Below are positions 1 through 11,549 of a DNA stretch of 64,000 bases, piece after piece. Every line of letters begins with the position of its first letter. Position 1 is the first letter of the stretch. Position numbers and translations under genes: made by a program. The stretch is from Cyanoderma ruficeps (taxonomy: Eukaryota > Chordata > Aves > Passeriformes > Timaliidae): positions 5,277,294-5,341,293 of the forward strand of contig VZDJ01004378.1 of NCBI GenBank assembly GCA_008694505.1, written 5' to 3'. The notes beneath the pieces are model-generated. The model did no database searches, had not been told where the DNA came from, and worked only from the letters and a program-made list of their open reading frames with translations.

Positions 1-563
1 GGGGCAGGGGGAGGAGCTCCGGGCGGCAGCATTAAACTTTAAGGCAAGTTTTCCGTGCAGGAAATGCTTTGAAGGGCAGAGGGATGCCGGGGATGGGGCG
101 CCGGGAGCGGGAGCGCCCCACAGAGAGGGAGCGGGCAGAGCGGGGCTTTTCCCCGGACGGAGCATCGGGGCACGGACAGGGGCTGATCTGCGGCGAGGAG
201 ACCGGGGTCGGGCAGAGCCTCCGCGGTCCTGGCGGGGGTAGGAGTGGGGCCTTTGGAGATACACGCAGTAGGTGGGCTGCACGGGGCATCCCCGGGAGCG
301 CCCGACCGGGCGACGAAAGGCGAAGCCGGGGGAGGCTGGCCGTGGAGAGGGAGAGCGGCAGGAGCTCCCTGCCGGCGGGGAAGGCCGGGGACCGGGGCGG
401 GCGGGGGGGCGCGGGGCAGGGGTGCGGGGTGCCGTAGGGCTCGGCGGTCGGTGGTGGATCATGCCCCCCCCACCCCCCCCGTACCCCCGCCTCCTTCCTC
501 TCGCCCCTTCCCCTCGGCTCAGTTCTCGAATCCCTCCAGACGTGCCCAGTCTGCGGCACCTAC

Positions 564-800
564 CTGTGAAAGTCTGGCGAGAGCGCTCAGTTGCATAGAG
601 ACTTTTGGAAATACGGGCTCTGCCGCTAGATCTCCGCGCCCCGCCGGGAACGGCGGGGAAGTAGTTGCTCCTGAGAAAGCTTGATCGCATCCAAAGGGAC
701 ATCGATAATAAGGCTTTCCCCCACCCCCACCCCCCTCCGCCACCGCCGAGCGCCAAGCAACAAGTTCAAGGGGTGGGTGGGGGGAAAAAAACAACGTAAT
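564..800 (-). other. Candidate alternative first exon of a leftward gene
   Basis: A second minus-strand donor, TTCACAG|GTAGGTG, ends an exon at 564. A minus-strand ATG upstream of it opens Met-Gln-Leu-Ser-Ala-Leu-Ala-Arg-Leu-Ser-Gln up to the donor. I do not recognise this as the start of a known protein, and its start context is weak. With the donor at 1550 it suggests two alternative leaders for one leftward gene. The right boundary is approximate. Confidence 0.3.
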
Positions 801-1164
801 CGCGCCTGGCAGCTCGTGGAGCACGTCCTTGCGGGGCGCGGATCCTGCGGCGCGGGGCCGCTGTCAGGCGCGGCTGCGGCTGCGGCCGCTGCCCCTGCCC
901 TGCCGCGGGCTGCGGGCGGCAGCGGCGAGGCCCTGGCGCGGCCGGGGGCGGGGAAGGGGCTTCCCGCTGCCTCCCCCAAGGCGGGCGGGCCATGCCACCC
1001 CGCCGCGCCGCCGCCGCCCGCGGGCGAGGGGCGCAGGGGCGGGCGGCGGCGCGGGCACGGGGAAGCGCGGGGCGGGTGGGCAGGACATCGCTCCGCGGGC
1101 GAAACAAAAGGGCTGCGGGCAGCTGCGCCGGCGGCGGCAGGGCAGGCAGGGAGCGCGGCGGTGC

Positions 1165-1278
1165 CTGCGTGTGCGCCGGTGTGTGTGTGTCGGTGTGTGT
1201 GTGCCGGTGTGTGTGTGTGCCGCTGTGTGTGTGTGCCGGTGTGTGTGCCGGTGTGTGTGTCGGTGTGTCTCTGCGGGG
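1165..1278. repeat. GT-rich minisatellite (CCGGTGTGTGTG type)
   Basis: Irregular tandem units of roughly 10-16 bases, each a short TG run separated by CCGG, TCGG or CCGC. The array sits inside the CpG island. Alternating purine-pyrimidine runs can adopt Z-DNA (established knowledge). The retained CpGs in every spacer suggest the array is unmethylated in the germ line (inference). Confidence 0.9.
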
Positions 1279-1369
1279 CCAGCATCGTGCGATCCAACCC
1301 CTCCGCCGCCAGCGCCGCACAGACCCTCTGGAGTTCGCGGTGCTTTGGGTAGGGATCGGGCGGCGGCGA

Positions 1370-1385
1370 GAGCTTAGGTGAGGTA
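1370..1385 (+). other. Candidate splice donor, rightward transcript
   Basis: GCTTAG|GTGAGG with the exon ending at 1377 matches the donor consensus on the plus strand. It could end the first exon of a rightward noncoding or divergent transcript from the same island. It would make the rest of the window intronic. No following exon is certain. Confidence 0.2.
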
Positions 1386-1549
1386 CTGAGGGGATTTCTA
1401 GGGAGCGCTAGGCTGCTTTCAAGGGAAGAGGAACCGTTCACTGCAAGAACGGGGGAATGAGATGCTTGGGAGTGAAGTGTAGCGATGGTCCTCACAACGC
1501 GCCCCGAGCCACTCCGGAGTTCTGGTTGCAATATCCAAATGGCTCTTAC

Positions 1550-1850
1550 CAGCTTTGGGAACGGCGAGAGCTGGGACGGGTGTGGGAGCCTTTTCCTCCT
1601 CCTCTCCGTTCCGCTCCCGTGCCGAGCCGCATCCCTTTTCCCGACGCTAGATGGCGCGTGGATGACGGGAAGTGAGCTCCCGCCGGGGCCGGGCCAGCCC
1701 CGCTCCGCGCTCCCCCGGCGCGCTGTCCGCGCCGCCCGCGCCGCCGCTCGCCCGCCCGGCCCCGCCGCCGCCCCCCGCCGCTGCCGAGCTCGCAGCACCG
1801 CCGGGTCTCCGGGCTAGACGGGCACGTAATTTCCCGAGCTCTGCGTGCCG
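1550..1850 (-). other. Candidate first exon of a leftward gene
   Basis: On the minus strand the sequence reads AAAGCTG|GTAAGAG with the exon ending at 1550, a close match to the donor consensus. It lies just downstream of the most GC-rich core of the island, the expected place for a 5' untranslated first exon. The right boundary (transcription start) is a guess. A short minus-strand frame starting with Met-Arg-Leu crosses the donor, but I see nothing to show it is translated. If correct, the gene body lies beyond base 1 of the window. Confidence 0.35.
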
Positions 1851-1885
1851 CTGTGATAGTGCCGATAAGCAGAGGGAACGGTCTA

Positions 1886-4800
1886 TATTTTTCAATCAAG
1901 ATTCTGAAACCGCTCTATGTCTTCTTCACAGACCTTGCAAGAAGATACCAGAAGGTATTCCTCCTTCTAATTTGCCTGCGTTCCGTTTGGTAGTAAGAGG
2001 TTTCGAAAAGAATCACGGAATAAATAGGTTCCTTTATATTGAAGTTTTTATAACCGAACCTTCCGCTCTGATAAGCTATTTGAGATATATGCTGAAGAAA
2101 CCCAAAGCAAAATTAAACCAAATACACGCTGAAGCTTGAGAGTTAACTCATCTGTATTTTAATAATACGCTCAGCTTCAGTATATAGTCACTTCTAAGTT
2201 CCCATGAAAAAGATGAACGTTTTCACTATTGTAGCCTAAGCTACAGCTTAAGCTGTTCCTACAAGTAATGCTTGAAAGCACAGACAAAAGGCTTAAAAGT
2301 GTTTGAGTGTAAACTCTAATATAGGGAAACTTGTGATGATGACCGATTACATATATTGTCACACAAAATAAAATATGACATTAAATAAAAGATACTTTCT
2401 GTATATTTGCTGAAGTTGTTTTGGTTTGTTGCTTTGTTATTTATTTTCTGTTCAAATATTCAGTACATGATATCCTATAAATTAATCCATTAAATTGAAA
2501 TCAATTGGTTAACTATAGGTATTGATCTTTCAATGATATGGATATTCTTCTGCCATATGAAATGGGAGGTTTTATTTGGTGCTACAGAAGGACAGTCCTG
2601 TGGACCCAATTTATGATCTTGTCAGCTTAGCACCGAGAAATTAATACAGGACTTCCTTTCCTGGAAATCAAGAAGCTTCCTTGTCAGCTATAGATTCTTT
2701 TTGTAATCAATAACTACTCTTCTTTTTTACATGCCTAGCTTTACAAAAATCAGTTGCTGCTTTAAGTTTATTTTTTCTTTTGCAGTTTTTTCCTGAATAG
2801 AAGTTTCACAATAATAGATTTTCCATCCATAGAGAGAACCCATGAGAACAGCTTTAATTAAAGAAACACCTGGATTCCTGTTGCAATCTTAAAGTTGTTT
2901 CGGAAATTTACACGTTTCGTCTAATAATGGGAAAAAAAACCCACACAGACCCTATATTTTTGGACAATTTTGGGTACCACATACCATTACAACATTTAGT
3001 CAGTTTTAAGCCAGAGGTTTGGAACCAGTTGAGGTTTAGAGACTTTTCTGACACCATTGACTGGAAAAGTGATCACCTCGCCTTAAATTTTTGTGGACAG
3101 CCTGTATGTCAGAGAGGCATCTCTCCAAAGCAGGATCTTGGAAGGAAAAGAGTACACTCTATTGACTCCTTAATTGATATGTTACTGAGAAGTGATAGCC
3201 AGCAACTCAAACTTTCACAGGTTGTACCTTATGTTTAGTTCATTAAAATTTTCTGGCTGAAGTATTCCTTACTTTGTATGTTTCAGAAGGGCTAAATCCT
3301 GCTACATACGGTGTACCTAAATAATCAGTTCTTCCTCAGTCAAAATCCCGCCTGATTCAGAAATCAGAATTAGCTACAAAGAGATTGGTCTGATGTGACA
3401 GGGAGGATTATGACTTCAAGTAGGAATTAAATAGCAGGGACTCAAATGAGACAAAAATCCTATTTTTAAGGGAAGAAAATGAATCCTAGTAATTGTAGGA
3501 AAAGAAGAAAATGGTACTAAGGGGAATGCACAATGGGCTCTAAGATGAGCTGTTTCTTAATTTGTTCTGAAGTCATGAGACACAAAGAACTCTCTGAGGA
3601 TTAAATAAGATGCCAGCTATGATGCAGAAGTTTATATTGATTTTTTTTTAATATTTAAAATGTTTGAAATGGCAAGTCTTCTTTACAGACTGAGAGTACA
3701 TGTGTATCCCCTCTTTTTAATTCTTTCCTTATGAGAAAAGAACACTACAGATGGTGTTTTGTTTTGAGTCTTTTTTGGTTTGGGTTTTTGTTGTTGTTGT
3801 TGTTTTGTTTGTTTGTTTGTTTTCAATGAAGGGAACATTCCTGAGACCTTTTAAGTAGCAAAAGTCCAATATAAAAATTTCTAGAATGTAACTCCATTGA
3901 AGAACTAGGTTGTGAGATTAAGAATTGTCTCACAAAGGAAAATGTTTGATTCTATCTTGCAAATATGAAAAATAATGCTTTGGTCAAACATGCAATCAGC
4001 CCAAATATCTATAGTCGTGGCCTGCAGTTTCCTTGCCTTCATAGATTTTTTTTTTGGTCAAAATCTACCTGCTTTTTGTGCTTTGGGCCAGACAGAATAA
4101 GTGGAAGGCTTTTGATAATTTTCCCAAGACAAAAAGCCATCTTTCAGGGAGTTTCTTCAAATAGGCTCAGGTCACTCTGCAGTGCAAGTGTTTGGTGTCC
4201 TTCTTTCTATGTGGAGAAATGGATTGCACTGGACATTAAGAAATGACCTCTCACTGGTCAGGGATTAAGACATACTGTGGGGGGAAGCGCACCATATGTA
4301 GCATTTCTTAAATTCTGAAGTCTACCTGGGAGGTAATATAGCCACCATTAACGTAAAAAAAGACCCTTACTTGTGTGGAGAAAGATTTTTTTAAATGTAT
4401 TTATTACAGGTTTAGAGGATGGAACATGAAGGCAGAGCTGTCGACATAGCAGTTTCTTTTTTTCTTAATGTAAGGCTAAGACAATACTTGGAATCATCTC
4501 AAGAAAACCTTACACTCTTCCCAAGAAGGAACTGATTTGATCTCAAATATATGTGCTTTATCTTCTTTAAACCAACAAATACTGATTTAGTCATTATATA
4601 TGTTTTTCTTGATATAGGATAGTATATAAAACATTAATTCTGTTAAACTATGTATTAAGCTCTGGGAAATCCTCGTTAGATTAGTGATATTGTACCCATC
4701 AATTAAATGGTAAGTAATTTTTGAATTTCACTTTAGATAAATCTATATTTCTCATTTTGAATTCATGTTTTGTTTCATGTAGTGTCTTCAAAGAAATAAC
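1886..4800. other. Noncoding AT-rich stretch
   Basis: No gene seen. A 103-codon open frame at 2927-3238 has no recognisable domain and I treat it as chance. A (GTT)n/(GTTT)n simple repeat lies at about 3786-3823. A donor-like ATG|GTAAGT near 4710 has no coding sequence upstream of it. Confidence 0.7.
3786..3823. repeat. (GTT)n / (GTTT)n simple repeat
   Basis: Five GTT units run directly into four GTTT units on the plus strand. It is an ordinary microsatellite. Confidence 0.9.
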
Positions 4801-5150
4801 TGTTTTGTCTGTGTAATGAGACCAAATTTCAACCAATTAGCTTTTAACCCCCGTGGTACCTAATTAGGAGCCTACTCTCCCTGAGTTCTTGGAGTCAACA
4901 GAGGGAGAAACAACTCCAGAAAGCAATCTATCTTGCCTACAATCTCAGTGTATGTAGGCAGGTATGCATCGACTATAAAAGGCAGCCTGGGATGACTGTG
5001 GTCCTTAAGTTATGAGTCTTTGCATTAAGATACTTTGCATTTAGGCAGAATGGTCCTGAGACTTAAAGCCTGAGCCAGTCTGCTAAGTCAAAAGGAAACT
5101 ACCCTGGACTTCAAGTGTCTTTAAGGTCATGTCCTTAGAAAGAGAAACTA
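4801..5150 (+). promoter_or_regulatory. TATA-type promoter-like segment
   Basis: A TATAAAAGG box at 4974-4982 lies in a patch richer in GC than its surroundings. An AACCAATTA (CCAAT-like) sequence lies about 140 bases upstream. This combination could be an old LTR promoter or the promoter of a small noncoding RNA. I found no LTR ends and no exon downstream, so this is a motif-level call only. Confidence 0.2.
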
Positions 5151-8100
5151 AGAGTGAATTCATGTAGAAAACTAACTAATGACTACAATTCATGCTCGTG
5201 GTTGCAGTGAAGCACTTTGGGAAGTCTTTGACAAAGATGCCTCTTGCCAGACTTGCTCTGTGCCACCATAGCCACATTCCTAAGCACATGCAGAGTCTTC
5301 AGTGTCATCAAACACTCTTGTTTCACTCCACAATCAAAATTTTAATTTTATTTTTTTTTTACTTCACAGTTTTTGACTTAACTGGTTTTTTTTTAATTAT
5401 TATCCTCTATAACATACTCACAGCATGGCAATCTTTCAATCTGCATCCAAACATTACCATTTTAGATACTGCTTTTTTCTTTGTATTCCAGGAAATGTAG
5501 GGTTTGGATGCTAGCCACCTTCCTCTGCTCCTTCAAAAACCTCACAACGATCAATGGCTCCTTGCCTAATTAGTCCCATCTCTTTTATACTGTGAATCCT
5601 TTCTAAACTGTTTTGTTACTAGACTGGCTCTGCTCTTCATTACCTGACATGGAAGGTACCCAGAGAGGGGTATTACAGCTCTGACTGAGAGTGACTGCAA
5701 TTGTATCCTTCCCATTTTTAATAACTGGTTTCTGTTCCAGCAAAACTTCCATAATTTCAAGTTTCGGCGGCTTTATAGGAATTCTATATGAAAGAGATGA
5801 ATATGTGCAAAAATATAGTTAATAGAAACAATGTGTCATTCACTGGCACAGATGGATATAGAACATTTTTCAGAAGTTAGTAGATTGAATAAAGTTATTA
5901 TCTTGCATTGCAAATCACTTCCTTAGTCCAGCCAGCTCTTAGCAGAGAAAGAAGACTGAGGTCAGGCAACTGGCATGAAGCTGGTAACTTCAAAACAGAA
6001 CATTTGGAGAGCTGCCTGTAGGGGCACCTTTTATACCAGTAATTGCTAATAGCCCCTGTACCACAGTTCAGAGCAGGAAATAGAAACCTTCTTTCATGTT
6101 AATGATTGCTTTCTAATTGCATAAACAGCAATGAGATAGCAGTCATTTATAGCAAGCTACTCCTCCAGCTCAGGGAGGAAGTAATCTTTTTGTGGTGTTG
6201 CTGGTGCCATTGCTGGGGTGAATGTTGAGTCCAAGTTTCCAAAAGGGAGAAAGGATGAAATAAAATATCTTTTCAAACAACAGTGAAACATTACTCGTGG
6301 GGTTTTTGGCATGAAATTAATCTAAAAATTAAATTGAAAAAAGAATTAAAAAATTACAAATGAGAAAAGCTAGCATTTTTTTTCATATCAGTTTTATTAG
6401 CCTGGAGCAGAGTGGACAGTTTACAAATCCTGAGAAACATTTAGTTAGACTTGATGTCATGGTGTTACCGGGTGTCGTCTGGTCCTAGCAGTCATAAAAT
6501 CAAGATATTATAAGTGAAAACTGTCCTAAACTTAGTGTCATTATGCTTTACATAGTCCCAAAAGATACATGTCACAGAGAGATTTATTAATTATTTAGCT
6601 TCATCACGAAATTAAACAAATATTTTATTGCTTGATTAGCAATACTTCACCTCGAGGGCAGTTCTCAGCACAGGCTACTCAGTTATAAGTTATGCTGCTA
6701 AGACAGTCTGACAGCTTGCACAAAATTATTGCTGTCCAAGTTAAAAGAAGTATGTTTCAATGAAATCATATTTGCTTCATAGATGGCCATAGCTTTGTTT
6801 ACCAATTAAAGACATTACTTTGCTGTAGTTTCATCATTCATAAATCAAACAGCAAGAAAATATCTAATTTGAATTGTAACATTTTTAAAGCAAGATCATA
6901 AGAAACCAAATCATCACAATGTCAGATCTTTAGTTTCTTTCCAGTTTTGTGTGTAGCGTTGCTCAGTCATTTAAAAGGATTGCTGTATGGTATAACATAA
7001 AACAGCCTCAAGAATACAGCAGTTACACTGTAGATATTTTATATACAATGTGAGAATCAAAAAAAAAAGAATCAAAAGTGTATTCAATCTAATTAAAGCA
7101 ATAGAAAGCAGAAATGTGAAACACTAGACAGTAGATACATTTCTATAAATACAGCTCTGTAAGAAGAAACAACTTAAAACCACTTGTTTAGCTAAAGCTC
7201 CCAAAATCAGTGAGAGCTTGAAAATGGCTGAAGCCCATTTGCAGCTTCTGCTCTGCTCTCATTATCCTCTGCAAACCGATCATACAATTCACAGTGAGTT
7301 TGGTCATTTAGTTTTATCTGTTACACTGAATGGAAGTGTTGTCTAGATGGGACAGCAGTCCTTCCAAACCCCTTACCGTACTCTTCTATTTCATCTTCCA
7401 GTTATAGCAATTAGGGCAGAAGATAATGTAACATGGAAAGCTTTAAAAAAAAAAAGTGGCACGGTGCAGCATAGCTATTGATGTCTGATTCCCGGCCTGT
7501 CTGGTGTCTGAGGAAGGGTGATCTCATTAGCTTCCTTCACAGTGAATAATAATAGGGTGTTTCGTCTCCAGCCACTTGCTAGTTTTCATGAAATTATAAA
7601 AACTTCTTATCTTTAGTCTTTTTGCCCCTCTAAAATGACATTCAAGAATTGGCGTGAGTTTGACGGACATGGGAAATTACTGTACTCAATTCGGAAATTT
7701 ACTCAATTACCTAGAAAACTATTCAACAAATTGCCATTTCTAGTTATTTTGTTGGCTCATGCTGAGAATTTCTGGCCAGCTTACTGAAGAAAAGAGAGAT
7801 CTGGACACATTCTTTTCCATTCTCTTTATAGTGGACTTCCACATTTCACCCCCTTTAGGTGAAACTCTGGTTACATTAGGCAGTTACAATGAATAGCACA
7901 AAGGTTGCCCTTGTCTGGTAGCCATAACCCTGAACTACATCAAAGGATTAGAACTGAGATGTGTGAATCCCTCTGCAGCTTTTCCACAGCTGCTAGTGTA
8001 AATAACTGCAACTACTAGCCGGAGGTGTGTGTAGATCAGCTGCTCTTGAACACCAGTTCTGTAGTGGCCTATCCTCTTCTTAGACCCTAGTCCAGGACAT

Positions 8101-11100
8101 CTCAAGCACTTTGGAGTTCTCAGGAAAGCATTCTGTAACAGACTTGTGTGCATGTGTGTATATGTTTAAGAGAACATCATAAAAACCAAGGACAGTACAG
8201 GTTGTTCATTATCACCATGATTTGTTGGTTTATTATGAAAAATGCTTATTTCAAAGGTAGAATTAGTGGTTAATGTCATTCACATTGCTGAAGAAATCTT
8301 TCTGTTATGAAAGAAACACCTTCTCTATCATACATATTCTCCTAATCTCTTCTCTTTGACTAACAGAAACAAAGTGCAATAAGAAATTAATGTTTCTTGT
8401 TTTCTACTTTAATGTCGCATCATGAGTGTGCCTGCTTTTCTTCTGAATCCATGATCTCCTATTGTGTTTCATTACATATGGAAAGCTCAAATACGTATGT
8501 GGTTAAGTGCACTCAACCTTTTAGGAAATTACAAAATCCAGTATTATGTTTGAATAATAGATATTTTGCCATTTGGTTTGTTGAAATGTAAATATCATGA
8601 CTCTATATAAAACAGAAATGACAGATGGAGAAAGCTATACATGCATACACTCTCATAGAAAATAAGGAATGCGCGTTTGTGTCATTTCAAGCTTGATCTA
8701 GAGAAGTTTTGCATAGAGAAGTACATTTTTCATGGTAAAACTGGAAAGGTAGTTAGACTACTGTTATTGCTTTCTGCTTTTCTTTGGTTTGTATTGGATA
8801 TGCAGTTGCCAAGCTGGTAGCTTTTCAAAGATTTTATGGTTGGCAGCAGAGTAGTAGAATTGCAAATAACCGCTTTTATTTCTTTTTTTTCTTCCCAGTT
8901 CATTGCCTGAACAAAAGAATTATAAACCTCCAAAACACTGTTGTATATTGGCCCAGTATATTGGTTCATTGATTGCACCACTGAAAGAAAAGAATGAAAA
9001 CAAATTAACATACTAAAAAAATTTTGTTAGAAATATTTCATTTGGATTTTTTTAAATTTATTTTTTAATTTTCTCCCAGTTTTGGTTTTAATCAAGCAGA
9101 GTCATTTCAAAAGAATGAAGAAGAAATGTTAGAAAAACAAATTTTGAGATTTCCCCTTTCATACAAATAATTTAAAAGTTATTTCTACCCAAAGGCTTTT
9201 TTCAGAGAGAAAGAAAAATCAGAAAACAGAGATTTCCTATTTGCTGTAGACTTTTAAAAACTTGTTAATTCATGTAGTCTTTGATAGAGGTTTTGCTAAA
9301 GTGGAATTTAAAATTATATCGTGCATTTGGTTGTGGTCTGTAGTAACAGCTAGTGCAAAGTTTGCTGACCTTGTAAGTACCACAAGCCTTAGCAGGGCTT
9401 GGTGTGAACACGGGGAGATTCAGTTCAGAAATCTTACTGGGGGATCAAGGCCCAATTTTAAAATATGAGATTCCTTGTGCAAGGACCCATCTGTAAGCAA
9501 GAACTTATCCACACTGAATGTTGTCTTAGGAAAGAAACGTGCAGGGTATGGTAGCCACTTGGAAAATCCATTATTATTTGAAGCAAAATGTGCATGCTTG
9601 CCTTACAGCTTTGTGCTATGCTGTTCAGTTACGACTGTAATTGTGAAAGTGAACATTTGTTAGGCTTTGATCCTCCTAGTAATTGCATACATGATTAATA
9701 CTACACTGATTAACAGGTATCTTGACCCTGAAGAGCAATCCAGAATATCTGTATTAGTTTCAGAATGGTTGTAGGAAAACATACTTGCATCTTGGACACT
9801 GTTTACCTCTATTTTTATGCTGGCTGAGTGTTTCATGTTTTACAGTGCAACTAATATATGTAATAAGCCAATAAGTGTTCTGATTATACTTCTGTAACTC
9901 TTACTTCTTGACATAAAATCTTTCTCCTACTGTGTAAGTAAGATTAATTTGTAATCTTATATGCTTACTGACATCTCCCACAGTGTTCAAAGTAGGCTAA
10001 ATATGTAAAGTCTTGAGTGCAACTTAGGCCAAAATTATGAAAATTAAACAGTCTTTTCCACTCTACTTCCTCCATTTATCATATGACTGTATCTAAGGGA
10101 AAAGACTGAAAGATCACCTTATTTATTATTCAGGAAATACAAATAAACAAAAAACCCCCACAAACTCACGACTCAATAAGTTTATGAGTGTCACCTGTAA
10201 AGAGCAGCTTTTTTTTGCTAGTGGCAATGGGAAATCCTAATATTTTGTACTGTGTATTGTACATGAACTACTGATTTATGGTCCAAAAATGAATCTTTGG
10301 ATATTTGATATGTGCAAATACTAATAATTTCATGAGGTAAGAGTACAAAAGGTAATTTTGGGATGACATATGAGTATTTGATGGCATTTCAAGGTTGTAA
10401 TGAAGATTGTTAGCAACATGGAGTATTACACAGTGTTAATAAAGACTCAGCTCCAGGGAGGAAGCTGAAGATACAGAGACTCTCTAAAGGCACATTACAA
10501 AGTGGGATGCATCTCATCTAAGTTTTATCAACCTTAAAATTAAGAATTGAATTCAAGATAGTATTCAGAGCTTCTTGTATTCTTGATAAAGGCGAGTAAT
10601 TGCATCTCATCTTTATTTGTGTTATCATTCAGTATATCCTTCTTTATTATACTGCTGCATAGAAGAAAAATAGTAAAACAGATTCCAGGAGATTTTAATA
10701 GGAGGATTTCCAGGAGGTATCTGTGAAGCCCTTTTGCATAAAAGGTTATTTTGTGAGAGCAAGGTGACAGCCTTAAAATACTTCTTAGTCATTAAAACAT
10801 ATAAAATGTTGTGTACTGAAAAATCATAGCCTCAAACAGAAAAGTCAACTGATGTGCTGCAACGCTGTTAATATCGTATGTCCTAAGTCACCATCCCCTT
10901 CCATGTCATGTAAGCACTGTTAGACAGTCCTGTGCTATTATATGAAGCTTCCGTGCATTTAGTGCAGTGTAGAAGAGGAAAACTACAACTGGCTTTGATA
11001 GGATTAAATTATACAACTAATCCTTTTTGTTCCAGATGTCAATTCATAAAAGTAATATCAGAAACCCAAATGCAGAACCTCATACATAATTTTAATCCCT

Positions 11101-11490
11101 CTTCCTGTGCTCCAGGTTACGGATCTGGAAATTATAGCATGTAAAAGCTTCTAAAACTGGACTTCTTTCTCATTGCTTTAAGATCCAGTACTGATAATAG
11201 TAAACATTTTACTGAGTTATTTTTGGAATTCCATGTGTGAGTACTAAATGAATTGCAAATTGGTTATACAAAATGATGGAGGGAGTTTAGCATTTTATGG
11301 CAGGTGAAGAGTGTGTCACACATACTGACTTTCCATCTGTGACGGCATACCTAGACAGTGCCAAACTGAAAACTAGGCAGCATGCAACAGATGAGAAGAC
11401 AAAGTGCAATGTGCATTTAATTTCACCAAGAGACCTGGCACATGCTGCAGAACACATCAACACTTATTGCAAAGTAACTATTTTATGTGA
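5151..11490. other. Noncoding AT-rich stretch
   Basis: No gene seen on either strand. Open frames here are under about 105 codons and biased in composition. The part at about 6590-6860 is rich in ATTA/TAAT cores, of the kind found in conserved developmental enhancers, but conservation cannot be judged from one sequence. Two short runs of A, near 7062 and 7446, are the only simple repeats of note. Confidence 0.65.
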
Positions 11491-11518
11491 ATGAATATAG
11501 GTATACCTAAGTGTATAT

Positions 11519-11549
11519 ACACATACATATATATATATATATATATATG
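11519..11549. repeat. (AT)n microsatellite
   Basis: A perfect AT run of about 12 units flanked by ACAT units. Confidence 0.9.

Larger units (their letters stand above)
1..1885. promoter_or_regulatory. CpG island, probable promoter
   Basis: GC-rich, CpG-dense sequence that falls abruptly to AT-rich DNA near 1885. It is the only such block in the window. Islands of this kind mark transcription start regions of vertebrate genes (established knowledge). About 1640-1685 there is an ATGGCGCG stretch, a TGACG half-site and a GGGAAGTG stretch, which resemble YY1, CREB and ETS sites by eye only. Long open frames cross the island on both strands, the longest about 390 codons on the minus strand. They are Ala/Arg/Pro/Gly-rich and occur because stop codons are rare in GC-rich DNA, so I do not call them proteins. 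Splice-donor matches on both strands are listed separately. The gene served is probably to the left of the window, and I could not identify it. Confidence 0.85.

Noticed and set aside
626..1798. 390-codon minus-strand open frame across the CpG island
   Set aside because: Composition is Ala/Arg/Pro/Gly with a His-Thr run encoded by the GT minisatellite. Long frames are expected in GC-rich DNA, and other frames on both strands are equally open.
2927..3238. 103-codon plus-strand ORF with an ATG start
   Set aside because: No recognisable domain, no promoter or splice context, and its length is within chance for a 64-kb window.
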